Shown here: positions 35,023-43,269 of the stretch, piece after piece
Layout: each line of letters begins with the position of its first letter
Numbering within the stretch: the first letter of the stretch is position 1
Origin: Rhizomicrobium sp.
Lineage (GTDB): Bacteria; Pseudomonadota; Alphaproteobacteria; Micropepsales; Micropepsaceae
Length of the DNA: 64,000 nt
Direction of reading: 5' to 3'
Assembly (NCBI GenBank): GCA_037200045.1
Contig: JBBCHM010000002.1
Location: forward strand, 372,001-436,000
Notes under the pieces: generated by a model
What the model was told of the DNA's origin: nothing
Databases searched by the model: none
Seen by the model: only the letters and a program-made list of their open reading frames with translations
Translations under genes and position numbers: made by a program

Positions 35023-38000
35023 TCATTTCCACCGATCGAGAACGATTGATGCCGGCCAATCCAGATCAGGCGGCTCGACGATGACGCTGATCAGGCTTCT
35101 TTCGATCCAGGCGCGGCGTACGAGTTCCTCCACCGCGGGCTCACGGCCCCGGAAGCGGTGCTCCCGTCCGGTCTCAGACAGCAACGTGAAGCCTTCGAAG
35201 TCTCCAAAACGATCATAGCGAATGCCGATGATCTTTCCCGTGTAACGGTGCTCGCCCGTCGGCTTGCCAGGATGGAAGGAAGGAGGCTGATAGCCGTCGG
35301 GGGACGGTGGAATCTTGGACGCGTTGCCGCCCATTCCGTTGATCCGGCCCGAGAGGTAGCTGATGTAACGCAACAGCACCTTGTACCAGCGGTTGCCGGG
35401 CCCGATCAGGCCGAGCCGCCATTTCAGTATCGCAAGCAGGTTTTCGTCCGCTGGAACAATCCTGCTTTCGCGCTCCACGGAAATCTTTGCAAGGAAAGAG
35501 CCCGACACGTAACGCCAAACCATAGGTCCGCGCTCGGCCGTGTCGATGCTGGACGCCGCCAGGAACAGCCGATCGTTGGCGCGTTTTTCGGTCGTCCGGA
35601 TCTGCTTGGTGGAGATGCGGCGCACGAGCACGTTGAATTCATTGCCCTCCCGGACCGAGGCCGGAAGGTCGATCGTCATCAACCCCGCGAGGCTGCCTCC
35701 GGCGCCAAACGGAATCGGTATGTAGGTGACCGGACCCACCACCTCGCACTGAATCGTGTTGGCATCGGCGGCTGAGAGGGTGTTGCTGGAATACAGCCGC
35801 TTTGCGAGATCCAGGACCCGCTCGGCGCTCAACTCCGGCCAATAGATCTTCGCCACGCTGCCGCGCGGCGTGGTGCCCCAATCGATCATGATCTCGTCGG
35901 GGTAGCTCAGAATGCTGCGCCTGTCGGTGGACTGCGGCGGCGGGCTCGGACGGACATCGATTGTCTGAGGAACGCGATGAGTCGCGGGGAAGCCGGGGTT
36001 GCCGGATGTCGTGACCTGGAGATTGCGCTGCGCCAACTTGTCGGAGTTACCCGGATATTCGATCACGCCGTTGGCGTTTTCGATCGGCGCGAATTCATAT
36101 GCGATCTGCGCGACGAGGCAGTTGTGCGCGCTGCCCGCGAGCCAATATTGGACGGGGTGGCGGCCGTACGGACTCGCCGCGTCGCCATATTGATTCGTCG
36201 CATCATTGACGTTGAGGAAGCAGCCGTAGAAGGCCCACGCATTTTGGCCGTTGGGAATCGTGATCGTCTGATTGTTCGCGCCCGTCGCAGCATAGTCGGT
36301 GGGAGAGTCGCTGAAATTGGCGGTGGCGAAAAAGGGCAGCGAACAGCCGTTGATCGCGCCATTGCCGTCGGTCCCGGGCAGCGGGCTCGAGGGATTCGAT
36401 CCGCCGGGAGGATAGGTGACATTGGGGTCCGCGCTCGAGACCGCGGCCGTGGCGTTGATGAAGTCCGTGTCGAACGTCTGCGTGGTGAACATCCGGAAGA
36501 ACACTTTGACGTTCGGCGCGGGGTCGGCCGGGCTGGACGAGCCCTGCAAGCGGACGCGCGCGACGGCGAAGTTGTAATTGATGTTCGATCCGGTCTTCGG
36601 GGTGACCGAAGAATCGCCCAGCAGGGCCCCGGCCTGTTGCGGCAGCACGGTGTCCAGAGGATCGGATATGTTGGTGTCGGGCGGCGTGTAACCCGGGTCC
36701 GTATTCAAATAGCCATAGGTCTTATTGAGCCAGGTGATCAGCCCCTGGATGTAGGCGTAAGCCGCGCCTGTGTCCTGCGTGGTCGGACCGCCGGTCTGGA
36801 ATTGGAACGGCACGGGCGGGACCGGCGACAGGGGATCGACGATCGGCATCTGGTTGTCGCCCGTCGGCGTGACCGTGAAAACCCGAAGATCCTGACTGAG
36901 ATAGAAGTGATTGTCCGCGGCCACGTTGATGTTGGTGAAATAGGGATCGGCGCCGCCCAGCAGGAAGAACTCACCCGTCGTGATCGGGTGGAAATGGTCT
37001 CCGATAGCGATGCTGGCATCGAGCGTAAAAGGATTGGGCGGATCGCCGGGATCCGGGAAGGCGCTGAGGGACGCCATGTCGAACGTGATCGCATATTCAA
37101 AGCGGATACGCTGCTTCACGTGGGCGTTCGCGCCGGTATTGCCGAGCTCATAGGTGATGGTAGGAGGATGGGAGATCTGAAGGCCGGGGATGTCCGTCGT
37201 GAAGCCGCCCGACAATTGGGGAAGGATATTTCCCAACACGTTGGGAGTGAACCCCTCCAGAAACAGGTAGAACGCATCGCCGATGGGGGTAGAAAGTTGA
37301 TCGGAAACCTCGTCGCGCCCGTAGTTGTTCTTTCCGAGGCCGAAATAGAACCTGCGATCGGTCCAGGCGAGCCACGTCGCGAGATTGGCATAGAACGCCT
37401 CGAGCTCCTTGAGCACGGCCTTGCCGCTCGGCGAGGCATTGAACCCTTGCTGCTTCGTGGTGACGAGGCTGCACGGGTCGCCCAGCAGATTCAGATCGAG
37501 GAAGTGGTGAAAGGACGAGTCCGTCACGACCCGGCCGACATTCACGTTGTGCCCATCATAGGCCGCGAGCGTATTGTTGGCGTTGGCCCCGCTTCTGACG
37601 TTGCAGGGAGATGTATCGGCGCTGAAATTCTTGTTTTCGCAGACCACGTCTTCCTGATTCATGCCTTGCGGGACTTCGGTGACATGGCCGGTCAACGTTC
37701 CGCCGGGACCGGGCGTGCCCACGGTGCTTTGCGCCAGGATGATCACGGGTTCCTGGTAGCCGCCGACCGTGGGGAATTCCACGAAACCCGCGCCCGCGAA
37801 CGACAGCGTGGCATCTGAATTGAATGTCTGCGTCAGTTGAGCCCCCGTGGGCACCATGACCTCGCCTTCATGCATGTGATCCGGATAGACCGTCAGGGGG
37901 CCCGTCGCGCCCTGGATCGCCGGATGCGAGGAGACCAATACGGTCAGCTTCTGCGGAATATCGTCGGACTGATCGTCGAAGAAGAAAGTCGTGCCGGAAT

Positions 38001-38667
38001 CCGTCGCGCCTTTTTGCAGGGTGTCTACGCGTGCCGGGCCGCCACCCGGCCAATTGGCGACCCAATTGGGCGGAAGCCCCGTGCTCGAATCCCCCTGCTC
38101 GAACCATTTGCGCATGTAGCGCACGCGAGGAATGAAGCCGCCCAATGCCGCGCCCAGGCCGGAATGGTCGCCGGTGGCGAACATGCCTCCGCCCATGTTC
38201 ATGAACTCGGTGATCTTCGCCAATTCACTGTCGGAAAGACGGCCGGGTTCCAAAGTCCCCGACACCGGACCGACCGTGAGCGTGCCGCCGTCGTAACCTT
38301 CGAAACCGAACAACCAGATCTCGTCATAGTCCAGGAGATTCAGCCCGGGATCGTCAAAATGAAATGGTGTCGGATTGCTCGAATCCGGCCCCTTGATCGT
38401 GGCATCCGGATCGGGGACCGAATTGGTGACGATTTTGGTGTCGAAGTCCTGGGACGCGTTGAATCCGCGGCTGGCGGTGTCGACCGTGAAGGTCGGCGAC
38501 GGCCAATTGCGCAAGGTGTTGATCAAATGGGACAGCGTGAACCACGCGTCCGGGCCATAATCCGTATCGCTTTCGGGCCCAAAGGGCGGCACGGTCGGAT
38601 CGATGGGATACGTGGTCGTAAGCGAAAAGATACCGTCGACGACAATCAGGACTTTGATATCGGACAT
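35023..38667 (-). CDS. Large protein with ThuA/GATase-like N-terminal domain, unknown
   Basis: 1,214 residues. It begins at once with a Rossmann-type strand (MSDIKVLIVVDGIFSL), and LLDYDEIWLFGFEGYD, LSDSELAKITEFMNMGGGMFATGDHSGLG resembles the class-I glutamine-amidotransferase/ThuA fold (residues 1-300), although the nucleophilic Cys position is not evident. The middle and C-terminal parts are beta-rich, Pro/Asp-rich and without recognized repeats; the last 80 residues (HPGKPTGEHRYTGKIIGIRYDRFGDFEGFTL) may form an OB-like barrel. No signal peptide or membrane segment. The gene is alone between the oxygenase group and an IS element; the promoter is probably in 38668-38797. Function unknown. 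Confidence 0.65.
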   Translation of the reverse strand: MSDIKVLIVVDGIFSLTTTYPIDPTVPPFGPESDTDYGPDAWFTLSHLINTLRNWPSPTFTVDTASRGFNASQDFDTKIVTNSVPDPDATIKGPDSSNPTPFHFDDPGLNLLDYDEIWLFGFEGYDGGTLTVGPVSGTLEPGRLSDSELAKITEFMNMGGGMFATGDHSGLGAALGGFIPRVRYMRKWFEQGDSSTGLPPNWVANWPGGGPARVDTLQKGATDSGTTFFFDDQSDDIPQKLTVLVSSHPAIQGATGPLTVYPDHMHEGEVMVPTGAQLTQTFNSDATLSFAGAGFVEFPTVGGYQEPVIILAQSTVGTPGPGGTLTGHVTEVPQGMNQEDVVCENKNFSADTSPCNVRSGANANNTLAAYDGHNVNVGRVVTDSSFHHFLDLNLLGDPCSLVTTKQQGFNASPSGKAVLKELEAFYANLATWLAWTDRRFYFGLGKNNYGRDEVSDQLSTPIGDAFYLFLEGFTPNVLGNILPQLSGGFTTDIPGLQISHPPTITYELGNTGANAHVKQRIRFEYAITFDMASLSAFPDPGDPPNPFTLDASIAIGDHFHPITTGEFFLLGGADPYFTNINVAADNHFYLSQDLRVFTVTPTGDNQMPIVDPLSPVPPVPFQFQTGGPTTQDTGAAYAYIQGLITWLNKTYGYLNTDPGYTPPDTNISDPLDTVLPQQAGALLGDSSVTPKTGSNINYNFAVARVRLQGSSSPADPAPNVKVFFRMFTTQTFDTDFINATAAVSSADPNVTYPPGGSNPSSPLPGTDGNGAINGCSLPFFATANFSDSPTDYAATGANNQTITIPNGQNAWAFYGCFLNVNDATNQYGDAASPYGRHPVQYWLAGSAHNCLVAQIAYEFAPIENANGVIEYPGNSDKLAQRNLQVTTSGNPGFPATHRVPQTIDVRPSPPPQSTDRRSILSYPDEIMIDWGTTPRGSVAKIYWPELSAERVLDLAKRLYSSNTLSAADANTIQCEVVGPVTYIPIPFGAGGSLAGLMTIDLPASVREGNEFNVLVRRISTKQIRTTEKRANDRLFLAASSIDTAERGPMVWRYVSGSFLAKISVERESRIVPADENLLAILKWRLGLIGPGNRWYKVLLRYISYLSGRINGMGGNASKIPPSPDGYQPPSFHPGKPTGEHRYTGKIIGIRYDRFGDFEGFTLLSETGREHRFRGREPAVEELVRRAWIERSLISVIVEPPDLDWPASIVLDRWK

Positions 38668-38797
38668 GCCATCGTCCCCATTATTTTAGAGGCGATAATG
38701 CAATAAAAGGAGCTTTCTACTTCTAAAATGTCAAGTAAATGTTTCACGATCACATGGTGAATTATGCTAAGAATTCGGTCTGTGTTCTTGACTGTAA

Positions 38798-39742
38798 GAG
38801 CCGATCCGGAAAGAAGTTGAGTCGGGTGAATCGGTTGTGATTCCGTTGTGGGTGCTGATTCGCAACAGGAGCACCCGATGTGGAAGCCGGAGCACCGGCT
38901 GTCGGCGAGACGCAATGGTCTTCGCTATTCCAGCGACATGACGGATGAGGAATGGTCACTTGCGGCGCCGTTGATACCCCCGGCCAAGCGCGGCGGGCGC
39001 AAGCGCACGACGGATGTGCGTGAAGTCTTGAACGCCATTTTCTATGTGCTTTGGACGGGCTGCCAATGGCAGGCGCTGCCGAAGGATTTTCCGCCCAAGA
39101 GCACGGTTCACGACTATCTCGAACTGTGGAACTGGGACGGGACGTTGGAGCGCATCCATCACGCGCTCTATGTGGCAGTGCGCGAGAGCCAAGGCCGCGA
39201 GGCCAGCCCCACCGCCGCCATCATCGACAGCCAGAGCGCCAAGGGAGCGCTCAAAGGGGGGCTCTGCTCGATCCTTCAGGCTACGACGCGGGCAAGAAGG
39301 TCAAGGGCCGCAAGAGGCACATCCTCGTCGATACGCTCGGCCTGTTGCTGAGCGTCGCCGTCCACAGCGCCGACATCCAGGATCGCGACGGCGCAGCGCT
39401 GGTCCTCGACAAGCGGACGCGGCGATCGTTTCCCTTCATCGAACGTATCTTCGCCGACGGCGGTTACAACGCCAAAAAGACCGCCGATGCCGTCGCCGCC
39501 ACCGGAACCTGGGTCATCGAGATCGTCAAGCGCAGCGATGCCCACCGCTTCGTGGTCATGCCAAAACGCTGGATCGTCGAACGCACCCTGGCCTGGATCA
39601 GCCGCAACCGACGCCTGGCGCGCGACTTCGAGCGCTACGCCACAACCGTCGCGGCCTTCATCCGCCTCGCCATGATCCGCATCATGCTCAGGCGACTTGC
39701 CGCAAATCCCTCAAAATGATTCAGTTCTTTCCGGATCGGCTC
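38798..39742. mobile_element. IS5-family insertion sequence, 945 bp
   Basis: Terminal inverted repeats GAGCCGATCCGGAAAGAA are present at both ends (the right one in reverse), and the element is flanked by a TAA direct repeat at 38795-38797 and 39743-39745, the 3-bp T-N-A duplication usual for several IS5 groups. It contains one transposase in two frames. Unlike the element at 1629, its ends and protein belong to another IS5 subgroup. It landed just beyond the start-side end of the 1,214-residue gene, possibly in its promoter region. Confidence 0.88.
38878..39719 (+). CDS. IS5-family transposase, two frames joined by -1 frameshift
   Basis: The first frame (ATG 38878) reads YSSDMTDEEWSLAAPLIPPAKRGGRKRTTDVREVLNAIFYVLWTGCQW, then AAIIDSQSAKGALKGG with the first catalytic Asp. 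It then leaves the family at the AAAGGGGGG run near 39257. The -1 frame continues DPSGYDAGKKVKGRKRHILVDTLGLLL, FADGGYN with the second Asp, and RWIVERTLAWISRNRRLARDFE with the Glu. The slippery run suggests programmed frameshifting, and all catalytic residues are present across both frames. Confidence 0.85.
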
Positions 39743-40252
39743 TAAGAAAATATTTTCCGGCGAAAGAAGATCTGCCGGAATAAGGGCCGCGGCACCTGGG
39801 ACGTCAGGCGATTGAATCATCAATTTCTTGGACACTGCCTAGATATTTACTCCCGGCATTTGATGAAGAGATCGAGTGTAATCGTTCGGGTTCTGTCGAG
39901 AACTTGCCGATGTGTTCGTAAGGCGTGATGCACGGGGCGATCACGACGCACTCCATGACGCCATCTTTCAGGCGGAGTTCTTTCGCCCTGCTCGATCGAA
40001 GTCTTAGATGGCCGTGGCTTCTTGATCCCGATGCAGAAGGCCGTCGCGATCGGTCGGCAATGCTTTGGTGCGCACTGCACCCCTAAGACCGCGTCGACGG
40101 CTTCGCGCGCGCTCACAGTGGTGCGAAGTCAGCTCAACTAACAGCGACCCTTGCTTGCGCAGAGTAAGGCCCACGCATCCCGCGGTATCGTTCGTCTCTA
40201 ATCCATTTTGAAGGACAGTGGACGGAGGAATTCTCGCGCTAAGTGATTGAAA
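39743..40252. other. Right end of island 2, no gene seen
   Basis: 510 bases without a credible gene. From about 40060 to the tRNA the sequence resembles the segment left of the first tRNA-Val, about 280-458 (for example CGACGGCTTCG, then CAGAGTARGGCCCACGCRTCCCGC and CTAAGTGATTGAAATGG). The first 300 bases are unrelated to anything else in the window. Confidence 0.55.
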
Positions 40253-40327
40253 TGGTGGGCGGTACAGGGATCGAACCTGTGACCTTCCCCATGTCAAGGG
40301 GACATTCTCCCGCTGAACTAACCGCCC
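40253..40327 (-). tRNA. tRNA-Val (GAC), second intact copy
   Basis: Same mature sequence as the tRNA at 459-533, with acceptor GGGCGGT/ACCGCCC, anticodon loop TTGACAT and encoded CCA. Flanks differ from those of the first copy by many substitutions, so the duplication is not recent while the tRNA itself is conserved. It lies about 125 bases left of the right junction of island 2, as the first copy lies about 120 bases left of junction 1, so the gene appears to travel with island ends and to replace the tRNA broken by insertion. Confidence 0.95.
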
Positions 40328-40452
40328 AACTAACGAGCCTCCATGGACTGATAAACCAGCCAAAGAAGGCTAAATCTCAAAAAACCCCCTGCGTTACACA
40401 AGCGTACCGGTCCCGCACTCAATTGCTTGAAATCATTACCGCGATGTAGTCG

Positions 40453-40489
40453 ATGTCAAGGTAGTGCTCTCCCGCTGAGCTACGCGCCC
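40453..40489 (-). pseudogene. 5' half of a split tRNA-Val, att-like junction 3
   Basis: Read on minus: acceptor GGGCGCG, TA, D arm GCTC-AGCGGGAGA-GAGC, A, CTACC and loop TTGACAT; beyond the loop the sequence becomes the GATGTAGTCG island end. No 3' half follows. The missing half, with matching acceptor CGCGCCC and CCA, lies at 20196-20240. This is the boundary between island 2 and the chromosome to the right. The fragment cannot give a functional tRNA. Confidence 0.75.
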
Positions 40490-40578
40490 TACTCCGTGCG
40501 ACGGGGCGGCAGCTATAGCCTTATGGGGGCGTCAGGGGCAAGCAAGGTTTTCGGCCCTTCCACACCAACTCCCAAGCC

Positions 40579-40613
40579 GAAAAGCCCCGCCTCGGCCTGG
40601 CCGCGACGGGGCT
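40579..40613 (-). terminator. Intrinsic terminator of the tonB-like gene
   Basis: Read on minus, AGCCCCG and CGGGGCT (arms at 40607-40613 and 40583-40589) form a hairpin with an inner GC-rich stem, followed by CTTTTC. It lies 19 bases past the stop of the gene ending at 40632. Confidence 0.7.
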
Positions 40614-40631
40614 CATATTCGGGCGGGAAGC

Positions 40632-41270
40632 CTAAAGGCTCGCCCGCCTCAGATCGAACTTGACGGCCGCCTGGGCCTGGCTGGGAACCGGCGCGCCGTT
40701 CTGGATCGCCGGCTTGTACTTCCAGTGTGCCATCACCCAGGTGACCGCCGCCTGGTCGAGCTCCGGGAAGCCACTCGACTGCAGAACCGTCGCCGAGGCG
40801 ACGTCGCCCTGGGCCGAGACGACCAGTTGCAGCGTCACCGTGCCCTGATGCGCCGCCATCCGCGCCAACGCCGGATAGGGCGGCGTCGAATGCGTGCTGC
40901 TCACGCCGGACGCGTCGGTGTCGGGCTGCGCCGGCGGCACGTTGCTGGCCGGCGTCTGCGGCAGGGTGATCGGCGGCGGCTGGTCGTTCGCGACGGCGAT
41001 GACGGGCGGCGGAATCGTGTCGACGGTCTCATGCGGCCGCACCAGCGCCGGCTTGGGCGGCGGCGGCGCGTCCGCGATCTTGGTCTTGTCGTCGAGGACT
41101 CGTGTCGTGAGTTCATGCGAGATGTATTTCACGGTCTGTCCGGCCATTCCGCTGACGAGCGCATAGACGATGACGACGTGCAGCATGGCGACGCTGCCGA
41201 TGATCATGGTGCGTCGCGACGACGTACCCGATGGGCCGCCGTTGACAATGTCGTGTGTTGGCGCGTGCAT
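40632..41270 (-). CDS. TonB-like energy transducer (orphan)
   Basis: 212 residues. One N-terminal membrane helix (about 22-44, MIIGSVAMLHVVIVYALVSG) follows a short cytoplasmic part; a periplasmic Pro-rich linker (APPPPKPALV, IPPPVIAVA, PPPITLP) leads to a C-terminal TonB domain (about 125-212: TPPYPALARMAAHQGTVTLQLVVSAQGDVASATVLQSSGFPELDQAAVTWV). It would couple the proton gradient to outer-membrane receptors. No exbB/exbD neighbours here; the complete set lies at 51898-55572. Start ATG 41270; a longer frame to 41396 adds an Arg-rich, improbable extension. First gene right of the islands. Confidence 0.85.
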   Translation of the reverse strand: MHAPTHDIVNGGPSGTSSRRTMIIGSVAMLHVVIVYALVSGMAGQTVKYISHELTTRVLDDKTKIADAPPPPKPALVRPHETVDTIPPPVIAVANDQPPPITLPQTPASNVPPAQPDTDASGVSSTHSTPPYPALARMAAHQGTVTLQLVVSAQGDVASATVLQSSGFPELDQAAVTWVMAHWKYKPAIQNGAPVPSQAQAAVKFDLRRASL

Positions 41271-41451
41271 GTTCGTTGCCTCCCATGTTCGCCGCCGCCT
41301 CTTGCGAGCAGCGCCCGCGCTCAACGGCGCTGGTGCAGGCATGGAAACGTGCAATTCCGGCGGGTCCCGGGCGTCAATGTGGCGATGCTGCCGCATTGCG
41401 GAAAAAGTTTCGCGAAAACGGAACGGCGGACAGGCTCCGGCAACGCAGCCG

Positions 41452-41811
41452 TCAGGCGGCGATCATGCGATCGACTTCGGCGACGATCTCGCGAAGGTGG
41501 AACGGCTTGGACAGCACCTTGGCCTGCTTCGGCGCGTTCGCCGCCGGGTGGAGCGCCACCGCGGCGAAACCGGTGATGAACATGATCTTCAGCGCGCGGT
41601 CCATTTCGGCGGCGCGCTTGGCGAGCTCGATCCCGTCCATGCCCGGCATCACGATGTCGGTCACCAGGAGGTCGAAGCGGAAGCCCTTGAGGCATTCGAA
41701 GGCGTCGCTGCCGTCGCCGAAATCGGTGACGTCATGGCCGGCCTTGACCAGCGCCTGCGCCAGGAACTTGCGCAGGCTCTCATCGTCTTCCGCCAACAAT
41801 ATGTGCGCCAT
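41452..41811 (-). CDS. cpdR: CpdR-type single-domain response regulator
   Basis: 119 residues, receiver domain only. Acidic pocket AEDDES (8-13), phospho-acceptor Asp in LLVTDIVMPGMDG, conserved Thr in FITGFAAVALHP, and Lys in VLSKPFHLREIV. The FITGFAAVAL and SKPFHLR stretches match CpdR, which when unphosphorylated directs ClpXP to cell-cycle substrates in Caulobacter and relatives and is phosphorylated through the CckA-ChpT relay. It is divergently transcribed from the N-formylglutamate amidohydrolase gene, with about 125 bases between. Confidence 0.88.
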   Translation of the reverse strand: MAHILLAEDDESLRKFLAQALVKAGHDVTDFGDGSDAFECLKGFRFDLLVTDIVMPGMDGIELAKRAAEMDRALKIMFITGFAAVALHPAANAPKQAKVLSKPFHLREIVAEVDRMIAA

Positions 41812-41936
41812 TGAGCCGCCCTCGCCCCCCTATAAGAGCGTATAATATGCAAACCGTAAACGGCGGTTAATGGTGGGGACCTGCGACACCGGCCGCTTGA
41901 TCGGGGCGGCGCGTTAATGGTCCACTGGCGCTCGGG

Positions 41937-42851
41937 ATGACGAATCGGATGACAGGCCCGCAAACGGCGAAGACAGGCGAAGGCGGCGACGACCTGGCCG
42001 CGCTCTATGCCGAACCGTTCCGCCTGCACCGGCCGTTCCGCCAGACCGTTCCCTTCGTCTTCGCCTCGCCCCATTCGGGCCGGACCTATCCGGCCAGCTT
42101 CGTCGCCATGAGCCGGCTGAACCCGACCAATCTGCGCCGCTCCGAGGACGCTTTCGTCGACGAATTGTTCTGCGGCGCGGTGGCGCTGGGGGCGCCGATG
42201 ATCGCGGCACGCTTTCCCCGCGCCTTCCTGGACGCCAACCGGGCGCCGGCCGAGATCGACAGCGCGATGTTCGAGGGTGCCCTGCCGGTGGCGGTCGATT
42301 TGCCGAGCCCACGGGTGGCGGCGGGCCTTGGCGTGATCCCGCGCATCGTGCGCGACGGGGCGGAGATTTATCGCACCAAACTGGCCCCGCGCGACGCGGA
42401 GGAACGCCTGGCGCGGCTTTACCGGCCCTATCACGCGGCGCTGGCCCAGCTTGTCGAGGAGACCCGCGCCCGGTTCGGGGTCGCGGTGGTGATCGACTGC
42501 CACTCCATGCCCTCGGCCGCGGCCATTCCGGACGTCGTGCTGGGCGATCGCTACGGCATGGCGGCGGCGCCGGTGGTCACGCGCGCGGCCGAGCTGGCAT
42601 TCGAGGCGCAAGGCTTCAGCCATGCCCGCAACGCACCCTATGCCGGCGGCTACACCACCCATCTGCACGGACGGCGCGACCGCGACGTGCACGCGCTGCA
42701 GGTGGAGATCAACCGGGCGCTCTATCTCGACGAGGAGCGCGTCGCGAAGGGGCCGCATTTCGAGCTGGTCCATGCGCGGCTGACCGAAGTGCTCACGCGG
42801 CTGGTGGCGCTCGAACCCGCCGTCCTGGCGCCCCGCCTCGCCGCCGAATAA
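41937..42851 (+). CDS. N-formylglutamate amidohydrolase family protein
   Basis: 304 residues of the FGase family, zinc-dependent enzymes that release formate from N-formyl-L-glutamate in histidine breakdown. FASPHSGRTYP (about 43-53) and VIDCHSMPS (about 183-191) carry metal and catalytic residues; PRAFLDANRAPAEID and GGYTTHLHGRRDRDVHALQVEINRALYLDE are the family's other signatures. No hut genes lie nearby, so a general deformylase role cannot be excluded. ATG 41937 is the first plausible start; upstream the sequence is intergenic. The gene ends just before the sRNA terminator hairpin on the opposite strand. Confidence 0.88.
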   Translation: MTNRMTGPQTAKTGEGGDDLAALYAEPFRLHRPFRQTVPFVFASPHSGRTYPASFVAMSRLNPTNLRRSEDAFVDELFCGAVALGAPMIAARFPRAFLDANRAPAEIDSAMFEGALPVAVDLPSPRVAAGLGVIPRIVRDGAEIYRTKLAPRDAEERLARLYRPYHAALAQLVEETRARFGVAVVIDCHSMPSAAAIPDVVLGDRYGMAAAPVVTRAAELAFEAQGFSHARNAPYAGGYTTHLHGRRDRDVHALQVEINRALYLDEERVAKGPHFELVHARLTEVLTRLVALEPAVLAPRLAAE

Positions 42852-42863
42852 TCCGGCCAAGCC

Positions 42864-42892
42864 AAAAAAAAGGCCGCTCCAGAGGAGCGGCC
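42864..42892 (-). terminator. Intrinsic terminator of the candidate sRNA
   Basis: Read on minus: GGCCGCTCC, loop TCT, GGAGCGGCC, then eight T. A nine-pair perfect stem with a full T tract; one of the strongest terminators in the window. The T tract lies on the minus strand only, so it does not serve the amidohydrolase gene to its left. Confidence 0.9.
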
Positions 42893-42959
42893 AAGTTCAG
42901 GGAGGAAACGCCCAGGAAGGGCAGGCGGCATAACAAACGGGAGGTCAGTCATGCCGCGC
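42864..42959 (-). ncRNA. Candidate trans-acting sRNA with anti-Shine-Dalgarno loops
   Basis: Read on minus, the segment holds three hairpins. First, arms GCGGCAT and ATGCCGC (42951-42957, 42925-42931) enclose a 19-base loop with ACCTCCC. Second, GCCC and GGGC enclose TTCCT. After an unpaired TTTCCTCCCTGAACTT comes the terminator hairpin. Three exposed CU-rich stretches complementary to ribosome-binding sites are the hallmark of alphaproteobacterial anti-SD sRNAs. A promoter at the right distance precedes it. About 96 nt; no protein is credible on either strand. Confidence 0.7.
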
Positions 42960-42965
42960 TGCAAC

Positions 42966-42994
42966 AATATGGACTCCAGCCGGGGTCGATGCAA
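42966..42994 (-). promoter_or_regulatory. Sigma-70-type promoter for the candidate sRNA
   Basis: On minus, TTGCAT (42989-42994) and CATATT (42966-42971) are separated by 17 bases. Start would fall near 42959, a few bases before the first hairpin arm. Confidence 0.55.
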
Positions 42995-43269
42995 GTCCAA
43001 AGTTTTGGCAATTCGCAGAAAAAAACCAGCATTTCCAGGTCATTTAGCCTGATTTCCGGGCAATCGCACCTGCGAAGACGTTATGGTGCGGCGCAAAATC
43101 ACAGTCTGGGACGTACGGAGATTCCTAACAAATCCTTACCAAGTCATACGCCTGTCGTTGCATCGCAACAAAAGATTCGCAGCGCATGCGCAAAAGATTC
43201 GTGCGCGACCGATAGGCAGGGCCCTGTGGAAAGGGCGCCGATTCGCGCCCATCGACCGGAGCGCGATGC
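42995..43269. other. Intergenic region before the metallophosphoesterase
   Basis: 275 bases, upstream of the plus-strand gene run starting at 43270. Several AT-rich patches (near 43018-43035 and 43120-43145) may include its promoter; nothing specific is identified. Confidence 0.4.

Noticed and set aside
35977-37818. 600-codon plus-strand frame opposite the 1,214-residue gene
   Set aside because: Arg/Gly/Val-rich shadow without motifs; the minus-strand frame is twice as long and has folded-domain features.
39847-40116. Minus-strand frame of 89 codons in the right end of island 2
   Set aside because: No motif, no ribosome site, and the segment aligns with non-coding flank of the first tRNA-Val.
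42951-43052. Small plus-strand frame (about 33 codons) with GGGAGG upstream
   Set aside because: Its start and ribosome-site-like sequence are the reverse complement of the sRNA hairpin and anti-SD loop; the peptide is basic and featureless.
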